Source of the DNA: Rhodobacter sp.
GTDB lineage: Bacteria; Pseudomonadota; Alphaproteobacteria; Rhodobacterales; Rhodobacteraceae
Direction of reading: 5' to 3'
Assembly: GCA_022824145.1 (NCBI GenBank)
Contig: JAJEAY010000194.1
Span: 1-64,000 of the forward strand
Length of the DNA: 64,000 bases
This document shows, piece by piece, positions 54,700 to 63,611 of this stretch (the stretch's first letter is position 1; every line of letters starts with the position of its first letter). The position numbers and the translations under genes are program-made. The notes under the pieces are model-generated. The model had not been told where the DNA came from, searched no databases, and saw nothing but the letters and a program-made list of their open reading frames with translations.

Positions 54700-55462
54700 T
54701 GAATCCTCCGCCTCCGGCGTCGATATGCGCGCCCGTCACCAGTGACGAAGCGGGTGACATCAGCCAAATCGCAATGTCGGCGATTTCGCGCGGCCTTCCG
54801 ATCCGTCCCATCGGAATCGAGTCTTCAACCGCTTTCCTTAGCTGTGGGTCAGCTTTCAGTCCGGCCGTCATGGCACTTGCAACGGCGCCGGGCCGCACCG
54901 TGTTCACCCGAATGCCCTCACGTGCGACCTCTTTTGCAAATCCTCGGGAAAAGACGTCGACCGCACCCTTCGAAGCGGCGTAGACGCTATGCCCGGGACG
55001 TCCTCCAATGGTTGCCGCCATTGAAGAGACATTGACGATGGAACCTCCCTTCCCGCCCGACTTGGTTGACATCAGACGCGCTGCTTCCCGGCAGCAGATC
55101 ATCAGGCCGGTGACGTTGACCGCGATCAGCTTTGAGATCGCAGCAAAGTTCAGATCGCGAACCATGTCCCCAACGAATATCCCTGCCGCATGCAGCACTC
55201 CTGTCGGCGGGCCATGACACCTGGCAGCGGTCCTGTAGGCGTCGACGACATCGGATTCAGATGATACATCCGCAGGAATAAAACTCGCCGAACCGCCGCT
55301 TTCCGTGATGTCTCGGACCAGCGCCTCAGCCGACACCCGTTCCGCTTCAAGAGACACAAGCGAAACCGCGTAGCCGTTCCTGGCGGCGAGCCGCGCTGTG
55401 GCCGCACCCATAGCTCCAGCACCGCCGGTGATCAGACAATGCCCCGTCAAGGCAAAACGCAC
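54680..55462 (-). CDS. SDR family oxidoreductase
   Basis: 260 residues, first gene of the transketolase/TRAP operon. It has TGGAGAMG as cofactor loop, AAG in HAAGIFVG, serine in VNVSSMAA and Y-A-A-S-K. It overlaps the transketolase gene by 20 bp. An operator-like 20-bp palindrome is 66 bp upstream. Probably oxidises a sugar alcohol that the transketolase and epimerase then process. Confidence 0.92.
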   Translation of the reverse strand: MRFALTGHCLITGGAGAMGAATARLAARNGYAVSLVSLEAERVSAEALVRDITESGGSASFIPADVSSESDVVDAYRTAARCHGPPTGVLHAAGIFVGDMVRDLNFAAISKLIAVNVTGLMICCREAARLMSTKSGGKGGSIVNVSSMAATIGGRPGHSVYAASKGAVDVFSRGFAKEVAREGIRVNTVRPGAVASAMTAGLKADPQLRKAVEDSIPMGRIGRPREIADIAIWLMSPASSLVTGAHIDAGGGGFNVAGSI

Positions 55463-55527
55463 ATGTTAGTTTTCCTCCCGACCTGCCCCCGACAGCCGGT
55501 TCGCCAGCATAGCGGAAGGACAGGAAT

Positions 55528-55547
55528 GAGGTCAGAGGTCTGACCTC
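55528..55547. promoter_or_regulatory. Perfect palindrome operator of the transketolase/TRAP operon
   Basis: Arms GAGGTCAGA and TCTGACCTC (9 bp each) are exact inverted repeats around GG. It lies between the operon and the divergent-positioned GntR/UTRA gene 110 bp further. The right arm recurs 34 bp upstream of that regulator gene. Confidence 0.75.
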
Positions 55548-55657
55548 TAGGGAGCTGCTATATGCAGATTTTTGCTGAGTCAACAAAAAAGAATGGATAG
55601 GCCTCAAACGTCAGAGGACTATCCGGCAGCCAACTCAACTGTGGCGTTTCAATGCGT

Positions 55658-56485
55658 TTATGCGTGTCTCAGAGCGCTCAAGTGCGAGCTGACCTGCGCA
55701 GGTGGAAGGGGTTTCGAAGCAACTTTGGGAATACGCCCGTGGAAATCGATGGTTTCGGGGCGTTCCGCCGCGAACCTGATGTCCACCCGCGCGGTGTTAT
55801 ACCAGGTCACCGAATAGCCAAGCGCCGTTCCACGGTCCGAATATGTGCTGTATTCCACCAAAAGAACCGGGTCCGCCTCGCGAAGACCTAAACATTTTGC
55901 CGTGTCGGCTGGCAAGGGCACCACCGTTACACGACCATCCGAGCGCATGAGGTTGCTTTCAAGCTGATTCTGGTACATCGCGACAAGCGTGTTTGTGTTG
56001 ACATCGAACCCGCTGGCATCGAAGGCAATGCCTTCAATCTCAGCGCAAACAGCATCAATCGTTCGCTGTATCGGCACATCGTCGGCCCTAAACACGCGAT
56101 CGATCATCCAGAAATCGCTGCCTGCTGAGATCTCCAGCAAATCGGCGACAGTGGCATCCGCTGGACCACGCTTAATGGACAAGTCCGATACTGACGGCTC
56201 CTGACCGCTTTCCCGGATCAGGTTCGGTGCGCTGCGGATATAGGGCAAAGGCACGACCACACGCTTTGCATCCTTGGGTTTGCGCACGATTGTTCCGACG
56301 CCCCATTTCTTCTCGATCAGACCGGCCTGCCAAAGGATGCCAAAAGCTTCACGCAGCTTTGCCCGGCTCACGCCCAGGCTCTCTGAGAGTTTGACTTCAG
56401 ACGGCAGACGGTCTCCATCCTCAAAGTCCGCCTCAATCATGCCGCGCAAACGCACAGTTATGTCTGTCGGATCTGCCAACGTCAC
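55658..56485 (-). CDS. GntR/UTRA family transcriptional regulator
   Basis: 275 residues, with N-terminal winged helix (DRLPSEVKLSESLGVSRAKL; REAFGILWQAGLIEKKWGVG) and a C-terminal UTRA-like ligand domain (DVNTNTLVAMYQNQLESNLM; VEYSTYSDRGTALGYSVTWY). It reads in the same direction as the operon and lies 195 bp upstream. Copies of a shared operator half-site are in front of the operon and of this gene, so it probably represses both. Confidence 0.9.
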   Translation of the reverse strand: MTLADPTDITVRLRGMIEADFEDGDRLPSEVKLSESLGVSRAKLREAFGILWQAGLIEKKWGVGTIVRKPKDAKRVVVPLPYIRSAPNLIRESGQEPSVSDLSIKRGPADATVADLLEISAGSDFWMIDRVFRADDVPIQRTIDAVCAEIEGIAFDASGFDVNTNTLVAMYQNQLESNLMRSDGRVTVVPLPADTAKCLGLREADPVLLVEYSTYSDRGTALGYSVTWYNTARVDIRFAAERPETIDFHGRIPKVASKPLPPAQVSSHLSALRHA

Positions 56486-56518
56486 CTACTCCCGGAAACA
56501 AGGTCGAATCTTAGATGC

Positions 56519-56538
56519 CATGAGAGACGTCTGACCTC
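56519..56538. promoter_or_regulatory. Autoregulatory operator candidate
   Basis: The right half TCTGACCTC is identical to the arm at 55539-55547; the left half is degenerate (5 of 9). Both sites are followed by GGAGCT a few bases on. It lies 34 bp upstream of the GntR/UTRA start. Confidence 0.65.
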
Positions 56539-56599
56539 GTGGAGCTACAGCATTCTGCACGCATGATCAAGTTGGATGCTGATTGAATGGCGCCTTATG

Positions 56600-57302
56600 G
56601 GTCAAGCGCAGCGGCTTGTGGCTTCCGACAACTGGCATTCGTCGGACTACCGCGATTCCCTGAGGTCTCTCCACCACCCCAGACAGGTCTTCCGGCGCAG
56701 GTACGCCGTTCTGCACACCTGCACCGCCGGACGGCTTGCCGAAATGGCGCAAGACAGCGGCAAAACACGATTCTCAGCTTCAGGCAGACTCGAACTGCAG
56801 CATCGAGGCGCACAGAAGCCGCTTCGTGTATCGGAACTACGCGATGACCACCTCGACTATGAGGCTTGATGCTGCCCGAGAGACAAGGCTTCCCGATAAT
56901 CCGGACTTCAACTCCGCTGACACCTATGGCATTGGAGGTTGCCAGCTGACCTTTCGTAGACGATGGCGCGAAAGCGCGGCAACTGCGTGGCTGACGCCGG
57001 CTCTGAGCCGTCCCGATCAAGACATTCGGGCGCAAGCGCAGGCAACCGAGGTGTTGTTCGAAGGCGATCCGGTCATTGGATTGCGCTATTTTCGGAATGG
57101 ACAGCTGCGAGATGTTCATGCCGTACGGGGAATCATACTCGCGGCCGGATCGGTTCAAAGCCCGCAGATGCTTCAACTCAGTGGAATCGGCTCTGCGAAC
57201 CGCTTTCCGCTGGCTACGACGGTATTCGGCCGCTTCTACGAACCGACGCCAACGTTGAAGACGAATTCGTATATCCGGAACATGGGATGTCATCGAGCCT
57301 AA
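56600..57302 (+). pseudogene. GMC-type oxidoreductase (choline/alcohol dehydrogenase family), decayed
   Basis: Plus-strand frames contain LVASDNWHSSDYRDSL, then LPDNPDFNSADTYGIGGCQL, TPALSRPDQDIRAQAQATEV and GIILAAGSVQSPQMLQLSGI, the middle part of GMC flavoproteins (NPDFNg..q.GvG..Q.t; VILAAGA..SPQLL.LSGIG). The FAD-binding start and the catalytic histidine end are missing. Confidence 0.8.
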
Positions 57303-57731
57303 CCATGACTGCGTTAAACGGCATCCTTGATCCGCGAATCATCAAGCTCCGAAAAGGTTCCTGACAGGATTCGATTTTATTTGCCGCCCTTTCCTGAACA
57401 GCTTTCGGCGCCCTGGCAACCGCGCCTTTATGAAACACGAAGGCTCCGTTCCGGCGGACCAATAAATAGTCGCTGGGGCCATAGGAGCGATGCAAACCTC
57501 AATCGCCGCGACGGATCCGTCAAGGGAGTCGGCGAACTCCTGGATGGATCCCTGCCCCGAGAGTTTGGGGAAGATGCCCTTGACCGCATTCTTGCAGAAG
57601 GCCGAAGTAGGGAAGGACGGCCAAACGGGCGATAAGTGATCCCGCCCCCGACAGCATAGAGGGTATTCTCACGCTGCAACCCGTGACCTCACGACCGATT
57701 ACCCGTCAACGCGGAATGCTCCAGCTAATGG
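57303..57731. other. Gene-free stretch
   Basis: 429 bases after the GMC remnant. A plus-strand frame (RRDGSVKGVGELLDGSLPRE) looks like old coding DNA but I cannot name it. Confidence 0.4.
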
Positions 57732-58103
57732 TCAGGCGCATCTGCTCTCTGCGGCGAGCGCATGTCCTTCCTCAGAAAACCGCTTTTCTTTGAAGTCCTT
57801 GCCCCAAACCTGCATGGCTTCGATGATGGGCTGCAGGCTTCGTCCCCTCTCTGTCACCTCGTATTCTACACGCGGCGGAACCTCGGCGAATACATGTCGG
57901 GAGATCACACCGTCCGCCTCCAGTTCCCGCAGCTGAAGCGTGATCATCCGTTCGGTCGCGTTCGGCGCAAGGCGACACAGTTCGCTGAAACGTTTTCGCC
58001 CGCTCAGAAGACGGCAAATCAGAATTGGCTTCCAGCGGCCGCCGATTACACTCAATGTCGCTTCGACATCGCAACCCGTTTTCCAGTTGTATTTTCTGGC
58101 CAT
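57732..58103 (-). CDS. HxlR family transcriptional regulator
   Basis: 123 residues, MarR/HxlR winged helix: YNWKTGCDVEATLSVIGGRW, then LLSGRKRFSELCRLAPNATE and RMITLQLRELEADGVI. The single N-terminal C11 matches the redox-sensing cysteine of QorR/YodB-type DUF24 regulators. It is divergent from a zinc-type oxidoreductase, with a near-palindrome between. Start at 58103 (MARKY) is preferred to 58124. Confidence 0.92.
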   Translation of the reverse strand: MARKYNWKTGCDVEATLSVIGGRWKPILICRLLSGRKRFSELCRLAPNATERMITLQLRELEADGVISRHVFAEVPPRVEYEVTERGRSLQPIIEAMQVWGKDFKEKRFSEEGHALAAESRCA

Positions 58104-58145
58104 CTTTTCGCCCCGATGATTCAATGTCCATTACTTACAAAAATG

Positions 58146-58165
58146 TAGGTTCTTGTCAAGACCTA
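58146..58165. promoter_or_regulatory. Operator candidate between hxlR-type gene and oxidoreductase
   Basis: AGGT-T-CTTG-T-CAAG-ACCT: arms AGGT(T)CTTG and CAAGACCT pair except for one extra T. The site lies in the short divergent promoter region where a self-regulating HxlR protein binds. Confidence 0.55.
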
Positions 58166-58220
58166 GGTATCGGCACAATATGCGGGTCAGATCATTAAAC
58201 AGCTGATGCGGAGGTCAACA

Positions 58221-59231
58221 ATGAAAGCTCTTGGTTACAGCGAGAGGGGTCCGATTTCGGTGCCGAACTCGGTCGTCGAGTTCGACGCGGACATGCCCAC
58301 TCCCGGCGCACGCGACCTACTGGTTGAAGTGCGCGGCGTCTCGGTCAATCCGGTGGACGTGAAAGTCCGTGCAAACCGTCCGCCCGAAGGCACACGCATC
58401 CTGGGCTTCGACGCAGCAGGAGTAGTCAAGGAAGTCGGCGCTGCGGTAACGGCGTTCCAGCCGGGCGACGAGGTTTTTTATGCTGGCGAGTTTACCCGTC
58501 CGGGAAGCAATGCCGAGTTTCAGGCCGTAGACGAGCGTCTGGCGGGCCGAAAACCGTCCGTGCTCAGCAATTCCGAAGCCGCTGGAATGCCGCTGACAAG
58601 CATCACCGCCTGGGAGATGCTGTTTGACAGCTTTGGCATCAAGGAAGGAGACGGCGACGGTGAACAGATCCTGGTTATCGGCGGCGCCGGTGGCGTCGGG
58701 TCTATCCTAATCCAGTTGGCCAAGAAACTGACAGGCCTGACCGTTGTGGCAAGTGCATCGCGCGAAGACACGGTCAATTGGGTCAGGAAAATGGGTGCTG
58801 ACCACGTGGTCAACCATCGCAACCCGCTGAACGAAGAAATGAAGGCACTTGGAATCACTCCGAAATACGTCGCCGCGCTTAACCAGACGGACAGGCATTT
58901 CGAAGCGATTGTCGACATGATCAAACCGCGGGGCCATATCGCGCTGATCGACGATCCGCAGGGCATCAACATCGGGGCGATCAAGCTTAAAGCCCTGTCG
59001 TTTAGCTGGGAGTTCATGTTCGCCCGATCGATGTTCCAGACCCACGACATGGACGCCCAGTCCAAGCTCCTGAACCGCGTATCCGAGATGCTTGATGACG
59101 GCTCGTTGATCTCAACCGTGAACAAGCATTGCGGAACATTGAGCGAAACAGCCCTGCGCGAGGCGCTCGCCCACCAGGAAGAAGGTTCCGCGATCGGAAA
59201 GACCGTTCTGGACGGGTTCGGCGGCTCATAA
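58221..59231 (+). CDS. Zinc-type alcohol dehydrogenase / quinone oxidoreductase family
   Basis: 336 residues, medium-chain dehydrogenase family 1 (like zeta-crystallin): N-terminal GroES-like fold with [11 protein letters not shown] and [12 protein letters not shown], then the Rossmann loop [11 protein letters not shown] near residue 155. No cysteine pairs of a structural zinc. ATG 58221 has GGAGGTCAAC. It is followed by an SDR after three bases, so they form an operon, likely quinone or aldehyde stress detoxification under the HxlR regulator. Confidence 0.92.
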   Translation: MKALGYSERGPISVPNSVVEFDADMPTPGARDLLVEVRGVSVNPVDVKVRANRPPEGTRILGFDAAGVVKEVGAAVTAFQPGDEVFYAGEFTRPGSNAEFQAVDERLAGRKPSVLSNSEAAGMPLTSITAWEMLFDSFGIKEGDGDGEQILVIGGAGGVGSILIQLAKKLTGLTVVASASREDTVNWVRKMGADHVVNHRNPLNEEMKALGITPKYVAALNQTDRHFEAIVDMIKPRGHIALIDDPQGINIGAIKLKALSFSWEFMFARSMFQTHDMDAQSKLLNRVSEMLDDGSLISTVNKHCGTLSETALREALAHQEEGSAIGKTVLDGFGGS

Positions 59232-59234
59232 GCC

Positions 59235-60002
59235 ATGGAAGGACCGCTGGAAGGCAAAGTCATCATCGTCACCGGTGCCACAGGCGGCATCGGTGTCGAA
59301 ACTGTCAGGCGTCTGGTAGATGACGGAGCGACTGTAATTGCATCAGGTCGCGACATGGATCGGCTGAGCATGCTTGACTCAATGAGTCCGAATGTCGTGA
59401 CCCATCGATCCGACGTGTCACGCGAAGACGAGGCGCGTGGCCTTGTTGAACGTGCTGAAACCGACTTCGGCAAACTCGATGCAGTGTTCAACGGAGCCGG
59501 GATCGTCGGGGAAAGCGGCCTGATCGAGCATCAAGACCTCGATAGCTTCAATCATGTCATGGACGTCAATGTCGGTGGGATTTTCCTGATGATGAAGCAC
59601 TCGGTTCCTGCACTGCGCCGCAACGGCGGTGGCGCGGTCATCAACATCTCGTCCGTGGCGGGCCTGATCGGCGGGCGAGCAACCATGCCGGCCTACTGTG
59701 CCAGCAAACACGCCGTGATCGGGCTGACGAAGAATGGCGCCAAAGCCTACGCAGGCGAAGGCATCCGGGTGAACGCGATTTGCCCGGGCCAGATCGACAC
59801 TGACATGCTTGCTGCTGTGGAAGCGGACGCGTCCCCCGAGGATGCCGCCAAAGCGCGCGCCATGGTAATTGCCGCCATTCCCGCGGGTCGCTACGGCGAA
59901 CCCTCTGAAGTCGCGGCCCTGACCGCGTTTCTATGCCGGGATGACGCCAAATTCATCAATGGCAGCGTCTACACGATCGACGGGGCATTCACGCCGTTTT
60001 AG
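59235..60002 (+). CDS. SDR family oxidoreductase
   Basis: 255 residues: TGATGGIG loop, FNGAG in place of NNAG, INISSVAG and Y-C-A-S-K. C-terminal INGSVYTIDGAF. It begins three bases after the zinc-type oxidoreductase stops and is co-transcribed with it. Confidence 0.93.
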   Translation: MEGPLEGKVIIVTGATGGIGVETVRRLVDDGATVIASGRDMDRLSMLDSMSPNVVTHRSDVSREDEARGLVERAETDFGKLDAVFNGAGIVGESGLIEHQDLDSFNHVMDVNVGGIFLMMKHSVPALRRNGGGAVINISSVAGLIGGRATMPAYCASKHAVIGLTKNGAKAYAGEGIRVNAICPGQIDTDMLAAVEADASPEDAAKARAMVIAAIPAGRYGEPSEVAALTAFLCRDDAKFINGSVYTIDGAFTPF

Positions 60003-60278
60003 TTTGCCCAATGAGTACCCATAACCCAAAAATAGTCCTGTAAATCAATTGATTAATTGAATATGTAGTTCAGTTTCCTACCTTAGTGTCTCTATCCGGG
60101 GCCGGTCGTTCCGATTCAAGCGGATCCCCATGTCTTTGAACCAAGCATGTCGCGGCACCGTCGCTCCCCATTCTCCCCGGACTTTCCTCGGACATCGACT
60201 GTCGGCATTTTCATCTATAATTTCTGCAGGCGATTTGGGACTGCGTGTCCACGCGCAGCCTCTGTTTCTGCATGGCGG

Positions 60279-60678
60279 TCAGAATGGGTCTTCGGTCCCA
60301 ACACCAGCAGGTTCGAAATCGCTGAAACTGCGGGTCACAACGATGGCACTCTTTGCCAGCGCGGTTGCGGCAATGTGCAGGTCGGCGCCATTGTGTCCGG
60401 TCCGAGCCGAAAGCTGTCCCCAGATCCGGGCCTCTTCTGGCCCAAATGGCAATAGCCGATCCGCGAACTGTAGCAATGTCTGATCGATCCAAGCCCGCAG
60501 ATCGTTCGCAAATGAAAGTATGCGGTGCTGCTGCCGGGCAATGCCGCACTCGATCTCACCAAGAGTGATTGCGCTTAAGAAAAGCTGGTCCTCCGGCTTC
60601 GAATTGAACCACGCTGCCACGTGCGGTGCCCGGTCGGGGCGGCGAATTGCAGGAAGCAGTTTGCGCCGGGAAGATGCG
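60279..60678 (-). pseudogene. VapC-like PIN toxin, N-terminus destroyed
   Basis: An open frame gives AIRRPDRAPHVAAWFNSKPE, LSAITLGEIECGIARQ, then GADLHIAATALAKSAIVVTR and FEPAGV, the PIN order with three of the acidic residues (E in GEIE, D in GADL). The N-terminal MxxLDTN with its first catalytic Asp is lost: the bases just after the Phd stop read IFPAQTA and then a shift. The protein would be non-functional. Confidence 0.82.
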
Positions 60679-60934
60679 CTAGAAGCTTACCGGCCGGGGT
60701 TCCAACTTCGCTCGTTCAATGTCTTCGGCCGGGAAGGCCAGTAGATTGTCGACGAACGAGCCGCGCGCTCTTCGCGCGTCAGCCAGCAGATGGTGGTATT
60801 CCGAGGTAGACAGGATCACAACAGCAGGCTTGCCTCGCCGCGTCACCTCCTGCGGCGTAACCGGCCAAGGCCGCGTCAACGACCGTGCTGAACTTGTTCC
60901 TGGCGTTCTGCAGCGTCCACATCAGTACACTCAT
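60679..60934 (-). pseudogene. Phd/YefM-type antitoxin, frameshifted
   Basis: ATG 60934 opens MSVLMWTLQNARNKFSTVVD (Phd N-terminal strand), then a shift near 60,855 is followed by TPQEVTRRGKPAVVILSTSE and the C-terminal tail FERAKLEPR-like DIERAKLEPRPVSF. It ends directly before the VapC remnant, the usual antitoxin-toxin order. Confidence 0.78.
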
Positions 60935-61034
60935 CCAGCTATTTTCTTAGCCAGTTATGGTCTGTCGGAACAAAAATGTCAAACTGCGGGCCATGTGGGC
61001 TACGAGGAAATCGCGTTTGAGCAAATTTTTCCGG

Positions 61035-61423
61035 GCATCCGGACCCCAAGTGCGATGCTATCCTACAGCTTTGACGGCGGCGTCAAAAAGGGCGCATCGA
61101 GTGAATTTGCTTTACTGGGCGGTTCGGGAAGAGTCCGCTGACTCTACTGGCGGGACAGCGGGATGTCGCTTCGTTCGGCGGGCTATTGTGGGAATTTAGA
61201 GAGAATCCGACCACCGGCTTGCCACATTCCGAGACAGAGTTCAGGCCCAAATTTAATAGAGGGGCAAGCCTCGCGTTACAAAAACCTGATAGTGGCGGAT
61301 CCAGTTTCATTGCCGGCAACCGAACCGCTGCCGCAGCGAGGCTGACTGTTCATTCTCCGGTAGCCGGCCTTCGTTTGGGCAATATCCCGGGATCCTTGCC
61401 TTCGGCATCATCTTCATTCCAAT
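61035..61423 (+). repeat. 389-bp direct repeat, copy 1
   Basis: Matches 63612-64000 base for base in register (offset 2,577) with about 85 % identity by eye and no net gaps. No open frame or known family is evident. It adjoins the decayed Phd/VapC module on one side and a truncated P-loop gene on the other. Confidence 0.88.
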
Positions 61424-61574
61424 AGCCGATCAGAACGCCCAACTGTTCTTCCATTCCTGTCATCCTGACATTGTGCTCTTCCGACCAGGTCTCCCGCTGC
61501 TGGCGGCTGCCGCATTCGCCCCCAGGACGGGACTCCCATCCTGATTGACACTGACTCTCATCTTGATTGTCGCG

Positions 61575-61838
61575 CTAGAGCCGCTGCCGGGCAGCCTCCC
61601 GAACGATGCCCTGCCGTTGCCCTTCGAAGCGGAGAAGAAGCGCGGGAACGTTCCTCTGCACGGACGCCGTCCGTTCCGTGCCGGGGGCGACGAAGAACCG
61701 ACATTCGTTGAGTTCGTAATACTCGGGCACTGGCGCAAGCGTCGGATGGCGCGCAACAAGCGACTTCAGCAACGTAGTTTTGCCGGAGCACCCGCGGCCT
61801 TCGATCCCGATATATCCAGCCGCAAGATGCGGGGATGA
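61575..61838 (-). pseudogene. P-loop NTPase fragment, start-less
   Basis: An 88-codon frame follows the TAA of the neighbouring kinase gene directly and in the same reading frame. It contains GIEGRGCSGKTTLLKSLVAR (Walker A) and RHPTLAPVPEYYELNECRFF, then stops at 61575. It resembles deoxynucleoside-kinase or thymidylate-kinase-like proteins. It has no start codon and lacks the C-terminal half. Confidence 0.6.
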
Positions 61839-62456
61839 TTACTCGAAGACGCGTGCTTTTCCAGCATGAAGCCTCTCTTCCGGGTCTGAAGGTGGGGTAG
61901 GTCGGGACAGTCCCGACAGCTTTTTCGCGACCCGTTCTGCGATCTCCCCGGGCGCGTCTTGGGAGGTTTCGACAATGTCCGCAAAGGGTTCGTAGACAGC
62001 TATGCGCTCCAGAAATTTCTGCCGTTCGCTGTCTTCGACCAGCCCAAACCCGCGCCCCACCTGCCGCCGCGCGACGATCTCGGCGGCCGCGTCGTGATCG
62101 TGGGACGGCACCAGCAAGGCGGTTGGTCCGAGGGATCGCACGGCCTCGCGGTTGGCCTGCACCACGTCGGCAGCGGTTTCCACAATGAGAAACCCGGAGG
62201 ACAGGGCGATGACCGCGTCAGTGTCACACGCGGCGATCATCTCGTGGAAACAGCGCGCATTCTGGGTCACATAGTCGCGATAGCCAAACCGCGAAATGAA
62301 GGTGCGAATGTTCTCAACGGTTTCGCAGAAATAGTCGTCGAGGTCGAGGAACACATACCCGAGGCGCGGCGCAAGCACGCGACCGGTCGTCGTCTTCCCG
62401 ACGCCACCAGGGCCAATCAGGAACACACGTTCAGAGGAGGGACGGTTATCCTGCAT
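61839..62456 (-). CDS. P-loop kinase, shikimate-kinase-like
   Basis: 205 residues from ATG 62456 (MQDNRPSSERVFLIGPGG). Walker A GPGGVGKTT at about 17-25, FLDLDDYFCETVENIRTFIS with the Asp-Asp substrate pattern of shikimate kinases, and FGYRDYVTQNARCFHEM. It overlaps the cupin gene end by about 10 bases. The substrate is unknown; neighbours are a cupin and a deacetylase fragment. Confidence 0.72.
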   Translation of the reverse strand: MQDNRPSSERVFLIGPGGVGKTTTGRVLAPRLGYVFLDLDDYFCETVENIRTFISRFGYRDYVTQNARCFHEMIAACDTDAVIALSSGFLIVETAADVVQANREAVRSLGPTALLVPSHDHDAAAEIVARRQVGRGFGLVEDSERQKFLERIAVYEPFADIVETSQDAPGEIAERVAKKLSGLSRPTPPSDPEERLHAGKARVFE

Positions 62457-63254
62457 AGGTGGGGTGGTCCGGTGATGGTGACGGGAGGATCCTGCTCTGC
62501 GCCATGGCCTGTGGGGAAAAGCCAAGCTCTGACATCTCGCGCAGCGCATCGGCCAGCGTGGCCGTCAGCGCGCCGTTCACGTCATTGCCTTGGCTGATAA
62601 GGGTGCGCAGCCGTTTGCGGAGCGCGTCGCAGCGACAGGCGTTCTCGGCCAGCCAGACGTGATAGTCATGCACATTGTCGAAGCGATAACTCACCGTCAT
62701 GTGGAGCGAGGGGGCTTCAGCGGTTTCGACCAAATGCCATGTGCCCCGCGGCAGGAACATGGTGGCGCCCTGCGTAAGCAAGTGATCGCGGTCCCAGTGG
62801 TCCGGCGCGTCCTCTGGTCGGCTTTTCACCACCGGGCTGGCCTCCCCGGGTAGATCTGGCGTCCCATCCGCCAGCGCTTGGCTCCTGCGAGCTGGAGCAC
62901 GCTCAGATCATGTGTGTCGAAATGCGGATCGAAGCCGGGCACGGGGTGCGTGCTGTAATAGAGGTTCACCTGCACCCGGCAGCCCACCTGCCGCGCCGTT
63001 GCATCGGCGAAGCGGCGCACGGCGGGGTGCAACTCTTCCAAAAAGTTGATGTTCAGCGTGGCCCCGGCGTCGAGCACAGCGCAAAGTCTCTCCGGATCGA
63101 GCTGCGCCGCGACTCGCCCGCCGCCGCGCTTGGAAAGGTGGCAATAGGCCTTCTCCCGCACTGGCTGCTGTTCTTTCACGACACGCAGATAGGGACGCAT
63201 ATGGCCGATCAGCGGATTGCATCCTGTCGCGATCAATGCATGCAGATCGTCCAT
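62446..63254 (-). pseudogene. JmjC/cupin-type protein with a frameshift
   Basis: The first part, from ATG 63254, reads LIGHMRPYLRVVKEQQPVRE to HFDTHDLSVLQLAGAKRWR, with the H-x-D iron ligands of JmjC oxygenases. Near 62,865 the frame shifts and GTPDLPGEASPVVKSRPEDA, LTQGATMFLPRGTWHLVETA and SLHMTVSY follow, with the third-ligand histidine. In one frame this would be an intact bacterial JmjC-like hydroxylase. One frameshift may be a sequencing error. The true start may lie upstream near 63,335 (DRILGLDPRQLAPEEV is in frame). Confidence 0.75.
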
Positions 63255-63601
63255 GCCAAAGAACGCTCCGAACCGCGCCGGGTCCGGGTCCGCCAGGATC
63301 GGCGCGCTAACCTCCTCGGGCGCAAGCTGGCGTGGATCAAGGCCGAGAATCCGGTCGACATCATCACATCAGTTCCTTTCCAAACGCTTGGAAACAGCCT
63401 TCGAACGGCATATCTCCCCCTCATCTCCTGCCGCGCGATGACGCCGTCGGGATACTGCGCTCGCCGAAACCATGGCCCGTCCACGAGATGCACTTCCCTG
63501 TAACCGACATCGCGCAGCAACCGCGCCTGATATGGTGTGCAGTAACCGTAGGGAACAGCCACCTTGTCGACCGCGAGGCCAAGCGCATCTTCCAAGCTCA
63601 A
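63233..63601 (-). pseudogene. Polysaccharide-deacetylase-like C-terminal fragment
   Basis: Reads VPYGYCTPYQARLLRDVGYR then VIARQEMRGRYAVRRLFPSV, resembling the C-terminal end of NodB-type polysaccharide deacetylases (PFG.....L..GY; I.R.EV.G). The N-terminal two-thirds are cut off where the second 389-bp repeat begins. Confidence 0.5.
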
Positions 63602-63611
63602 GTTAGACCGT

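Noticed and set aside
61163..61425. Short frames inside the 389-bp repeats
   Set aside because: The two copies do not keep the same open frame, so no coding is supported.
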